Positions 61,695 to 64,000 of a DNA stretch of 64,000 nucleotides are shown here, piece by piece. This DNA is from an uncultured Tenacibaculum sp. (GTDB lineage Bacteria > Bacteroidota > Bacteroidia > Flavobacteriales > Flavobacteriaceae), in contig CANMJA010000023.1 in NCBI GenBank assembly GCA_947498055.1, forward strand, positions 1-64,000, in the 5' to 3' direction. The notes below the pieces were generated by a model. That model made no database searches. It was given only the letters and a program-made list of their open reading frames with translations, and was not told where the DNA came from. The position numbers were made by a program, and so were the translations under genes. Position 1 is the first letter of the stretch, and the number at the start of each line of letters is the position of its first letter.

Positions 61695-62699
61695 ATGAAA
61701 AATTTAATACCCCTAGTTACTTTATTCTTTTTAATCTTTTCTTGTAAAGAGAAAGATTATGTTACTTTTTCAGGTACTATAAAAAACCAGACATCAAATT
61801 CTATTGTAATATCTAATCCTCAAAAAGGATATACAAAAACTATAGCTATAGATGAAAAAGGAGCTTTTAATGATACACTTAAAGTATCTAAAGGTTTTTT
61901 CTTCCTTACTAACGGACAAAATAGAGCTTCTGTTTACTTGAGTAACAGTAATAATATTGCTGTTAACTTTGATGCTAATAATTTTCCTACATCTTTACTT
62001 TTTTCTGGAAATGGAGCTGATGAAAATAATTTTATCAATAAAACAAGATTAAATCAAGAAACATTTAGTTTAGGTCTTAAAGATTTATTAGAATTACCAA
62101 AGGCAGATTTTGACACGAAGCTTCATAGCTATGTTTCTGGTTTTACTTCTAGATTAGAGAATAAAAATTTAGACACTACTTTTGTTGATTTACAAAAAAA
62201 GAATATTGCATCTTTTCAAGATCAAGCAAACAGAATGCATGAAGAAAAATTATATCTTAAAACCACACTTGCAAAAGGAATGCCATCTCCTAAATTTGTA
62301 GACTATGAAAATTTAGAAAGAGAAACTGTTTCTTTAGACGATTTTAAAGGAAAGTATGTTTACATAGATATGTGGGCTACTTGGTGTAAACCTTGTACTA
62401 ATGAAATTCCTTCATTACAAAAAATTGAAACACAATATCATGATAAAAACATTGAGTTTGTTAGCATTTCTATAGATTCTAGAGATGATTATTTTACATG
62501 GAGTGATATGGTAGAGGAAAAAAACTTAAGCGGTGTTCAATTATATGCTAATGAAGATAAGAAATTTACACAAGCATATAGAATTAATACTATTCCTCGT
62601 TTCATTTTAATTGATCCAAAAGGAAATATTGTAAGTCAGGATGCTCCAAGACCATCAGATCCTAAATTAGTAGAGTTATTTAATTCTTTGGAGATTTAA
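61695..62699 (+). CDS. TlpA-like thiol-disulfide lipoprotein (copy 1)
   Basis: About 334 residues. ATG 61695 is used because it starts a lipoprotein signal (MKNLIPLVTLFFLIFSC). A DUF4369-like beta-rich domain (VTFSGTIKNQTSNSIVISNP) fills roughly the first 100 residues. The last 140 residues are a thioredoxin fold of TlpA type: DFKGKYVYIDMWATWCKPC (CKPC active site), then YDKNIEFVSISID and the cis-Pro region NTIPRFILIDPKGNI. Expected to reduce or oxidise disulfides in the periplasm, tied to a membrane. A near-identical C-terminal copy lies 1,090 bases downstream. Confidence 0.9.
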   Translation: MKNLIPLVTLFFLIFSCKEKDYVTFSGTIKNQTSNSIVISNPQKGYTKTIAIDEKGAFNDTLKVSKGFFFLTNGQNRASVYLSNSNNIAVNFDANNFPTSLLFSGNGADENNFINKTRLNQETFSLGLKDLLELPKADFDTKLHSYVSGFTSRLENKNLDTTFVDLQKKNIASFQDQANRMHEEKLYLKTTLAKGMPSPKFVDYENLERETVSLDDFKGKYVYIDMWATWCKPCTNEIPSLQKIETQYHDKNIEFVSISIDSRDDYFTWSDMVEEKNLSGVQLYANEDKKFTQAYRINTIPRFILIDPKGNIVSQDAPRPSDPKLVELFNSLEI

Positions 62700-62754
62700 A
62701 ATTTCTTTCATAAAATATATAACAAAGGGGTTTTTACACCCCTTGTTTTAGTTT
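62619..62754. repeat. 136-bp direct repeat, unit A
   Basis: Matches 63709-63844 at 134 of 136 bases. It covers the last 26 codons of the first TlpA-like gene, its stop, the terminator and a stub of the downstream pxpC-like gene end. The two differences turn LEI into LDI in the protein. Confidence 0.9.
62722..62750 (+). terminator. Intrinsic terminator after TlpA copy 1
   Basis: Stem AAGGGGT/ACCCCTT (62725-62731 with 62738-62744) followed by T-rich DNA. It is part of the 136-bp duplicated segment. Confidence 0.75.
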
Positions 62755-62766
62755 GAATATAAGCAT

Positions 62767-63789
62767 ATGAGAAATGTCATTAAAATATTAATTCTATTAT
62801 CCCTCATTTCTTCCTGTAAAAAGACTACAAAAAAGGATTACTTTTTATTTTCAGGAAAAATAAAAAACAAAACCTATGATTCTATTATGCTTAAAAGTTT
62901 TTATAAACAAAAACAAACCATAATTAAAGTAACTTCAGATGGTAGTTTTAAAGATACAGTGAGAGCTTTTGATGGACATGGATATCATGGACTTTATATT
63001 GGTGATGTTTTTCATAAAGTATATTTTCAGAATGGAGATGAAATTACTATGACTGTGGATGTAAAAAACTTTGATAAAACATTACAATTTAGTGGTAATG
63101 GTACAGAAGAGACTCATTTTATTCAAAAATTTTATAACACACTCGATTTTATACATGATGATAGTAAAATAAGTTTATATGATTTATCTGAAACTGATTT
63201 TACCACAAAAATTAATTATCATTTTACTAACTTAAATGATTTACTATTAAAAGACAAAACTTTAGATAGTACTTTTATTGTTAAACAACAGAAAGAAATA
63301 GATCATGTTTTAAAAAACATAAAAGAAACATTTAAAGAAAAAGCATACATAAAGAAAGAATTAGGAAAAGGGAAAGTTTCTCCTACTTTTACCAATTATA
63401 TTAATTATAAAGGAGGTACCACTTCTTTAAACGACCTAAAAGGAAAATATGTGTATATAGATTTTTGGGATATATGGTGCAAGCCTTGTATTGCAGAATT
63501 TCCTTCTTTAAAAAAGCTTATAAAAAAATACCATAGTAAAAAAATTGAATTTGTAAGTATTGCTTTAATGACAGAAGATTCTAAGGAGTGGAAAGACTTT
63601 ATTACTGAAAAAAAATTAAAAGGCACACAATTACTAATGACCAAAGACAAGAGTTTTAGAGAAGCATATAAAGTTTCTGGAATTCCTCGTTACATATTAA
63701 TCGATAACAAAGGAAATATTGTAAGTCAGGATGCTCCAAGACCATCAGATCCTAAATTAGTAGAGTTATTTAATTCTTTAGATATTTAA
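62767..63789 (+). CDS. TlpA-like thiol-disulfide lipoprotein (copy 2)
   Basis: A 340-residue paralogue of the preceding gene. The lipoprotein signal is MRNVIKILILLSLISSC; the DUF4369-like domain (FLFSGKIKNKTYDSIMLKSF) is clearly diverged, while the TlpA domain keeps WDIWCKPCIAEFPSLKKL (CKPC active site) and GIPRYILIDNKGNI. The N-terminal part differs much more than the C-terminal end, which is almost identical to copy 1 at DNA level. From this I infer recent gene conversion of the tail onto an older duplication. The gene is convergent with a pxpC-like gene. Confidence 0.9.
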   Translation: MRNVIKILILLSLISSCKKTTKKDYFLFSGKIKNKTYDSIMLKSFYKQKQTIIKVTSDGSFKDTVRAFDGHGYHGLYIGDVFHKVYFQNGDEITMTVDVKNFDKTLQFSGNGTEETHFIQKFYNTLDFIHDDSKISLYDLSETDFTTKINYHFTNLNDLLLKDKTLDSTFIVKQQKEIDHVLKNIKETFKEKAYIKKELGKGKVSPTFTNYINYKGGTTSLNDLKGKYVYIDFWDIWCKPCIAEFPSLKKLIKKYHSKKIEFVSIALMTEDSKEWKDFITEKKLKGTQLLMTKDKSFREAYKVSGIPRYILIDNKGNIVSQDAPRPSDPKLVELFNSLDI

Positions 63790-63844
63790 AATTTCTTTCA
63801 TAAAATATATAACAAAGGGGTTTTTACACCCCTTGTTTTAGTTT
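63709..63844. repeat. 136-bp direct repeat, unit B
   Basis: Same sequence as 62619-62754 with two changes. Here the terminator arm and stub are continuous with the functional end of the pxpC-like gene, so this copy is likely the donor. Confidence 0.9.
63812..63840. terminator. Intrinsic terminator shared by TlpA copy 2 and pxpC
   Basis: Stem AAGGGGT/ACCCCTT (63815-63821 with 63828-63834). It overlaps the pxpC stop codon on the minus strand, so it ends both convergent genes. Confidence 0.7.
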
Positions 63845-64000
63845 AAATGCTATTGTATCTTTTGTAGTTTTCTGTGCTAAAACATTAATAGATTTCTCTG
63901 TTAATTGTAATACTCTAGGATATCCGCCTGTTACTTGACAATCTCTCATTAAAACAATTAATTTTCCGGAAGGTGTTAACTGAACGGTACCTGGCAAAAC
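63824..64000 (-). CDS. pxpC: 5-oxoprolinase subunit PxpC-like (biotin-dependent carboxylase-type), 3' part only
   Basis: The window holds the last 58 codons of a gene that continues past the right edge. The translation VLPGTVQLTPSGKLIVLMRD, then CQVTGGYPRVLQLTEKSI and the ending FKLKQGV match the C-terminus of the KipA/PxpC (allophanate hydrolase subunit 2) family, including the family motif TGGYP-R. PxpA, PxpB and PxpC form an ATP-dependent 5-oxoprolinase. The start and the partner genes lie outside the window. Confidence 0.8.
   Translation of the reverse strand, partial: VLPGTVQLTPSGKLIVLMRDCQVTGGYPRVLQLTEKSINVLAQKTTKDTIAFKLKQGV

Overview
The window is a single AT-rich chromosomal stretch from a marine-type Flavobacteriaceae bacterium (Bacteroidota), plausibly of the Tenacibaculum/Polaribacter kind. 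The genus is inference. Supporting signs are many housekeeping genes of flavobacterial type: gldA of the gliding system, DnaE fused to a proofreading exonuclease, a Bacteroidota porin, DUF5686 and DUF3857 proteins, a long-tailed ribosomal protein S16, and a hybrid two-component AraC regulator. Promoters carry the Bacteroidota -7 element TAnnTTTG. No phage, integrase, transposase, CRISPR array or rRNA was seen.

Layout. 1-3.5 kb: hybrid sensor/regulator read leftwards, then tRNA-Leu(UAG). 3.6-11 kb: M20 dipeptidase and three tandem DUF3857/transglutaminase-fold proteins, two of which lack the catalytic residues. 11.1-14.6 kb: BlaI-type repressor with three operator palindromes, an M56 BlaR1-like sensor protease, a DUF4407 membrane protein and a cold-shock protein. 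14.8-27.7 kb: rpsP-rimM, GNAT enzyme, NTF2-like lipoprotein, PhnA protein, a secreted repeat protein, nucleoid-associated protein, rnhB, porin, NhaC antiporter and a YdjM-like hydrolase. 27.9-34.7 kb: methionine gamma-lyase-like enzyme divergent from an Lrp regulator, secreted SH3-DUF4419 protein, membrane pyrophosphatase and soluble pyrophosphatase. 34.7-44.4 kb: DUF5686 outer-membrane protein, pdhB, a polytopic membrane protein, etfBA, a bifunctional nuclease and a nucleoside transporter with an extra N-terminal domain.

44.9-45.7 kb holds three consecutive short genes encoding peptides with a near-identical 23-residue leader ending in an N-G site and divergent Cys-rich cores, a RiPP/bacteriocin-like family. 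A decayed Cys-rich relative lies at 49.1-49.3 kb and a separate 47-residue peptide with a GG leader at 55.6 kb. No maturation enzyme or exporter is next to them, so these are the best candidates for an undescribed system. 45.7-48.7 kb: thyA, folA, GNAT and gldA. 49.4-55.4 kb: lipoproteins, HAD phosphatase and sugar-lactone oxidase, outer-membrane barrel. 55.7-61.2 kb: dnaE and three small genes, two of them Roadblock/LC7-like. 61.7-64 kb: two tandem TlpA-type thiol-disulfide lipoproteins that share a 136-bp nearly identical tail, then the 3' end of a pxpC-like gene cut by the window edge.
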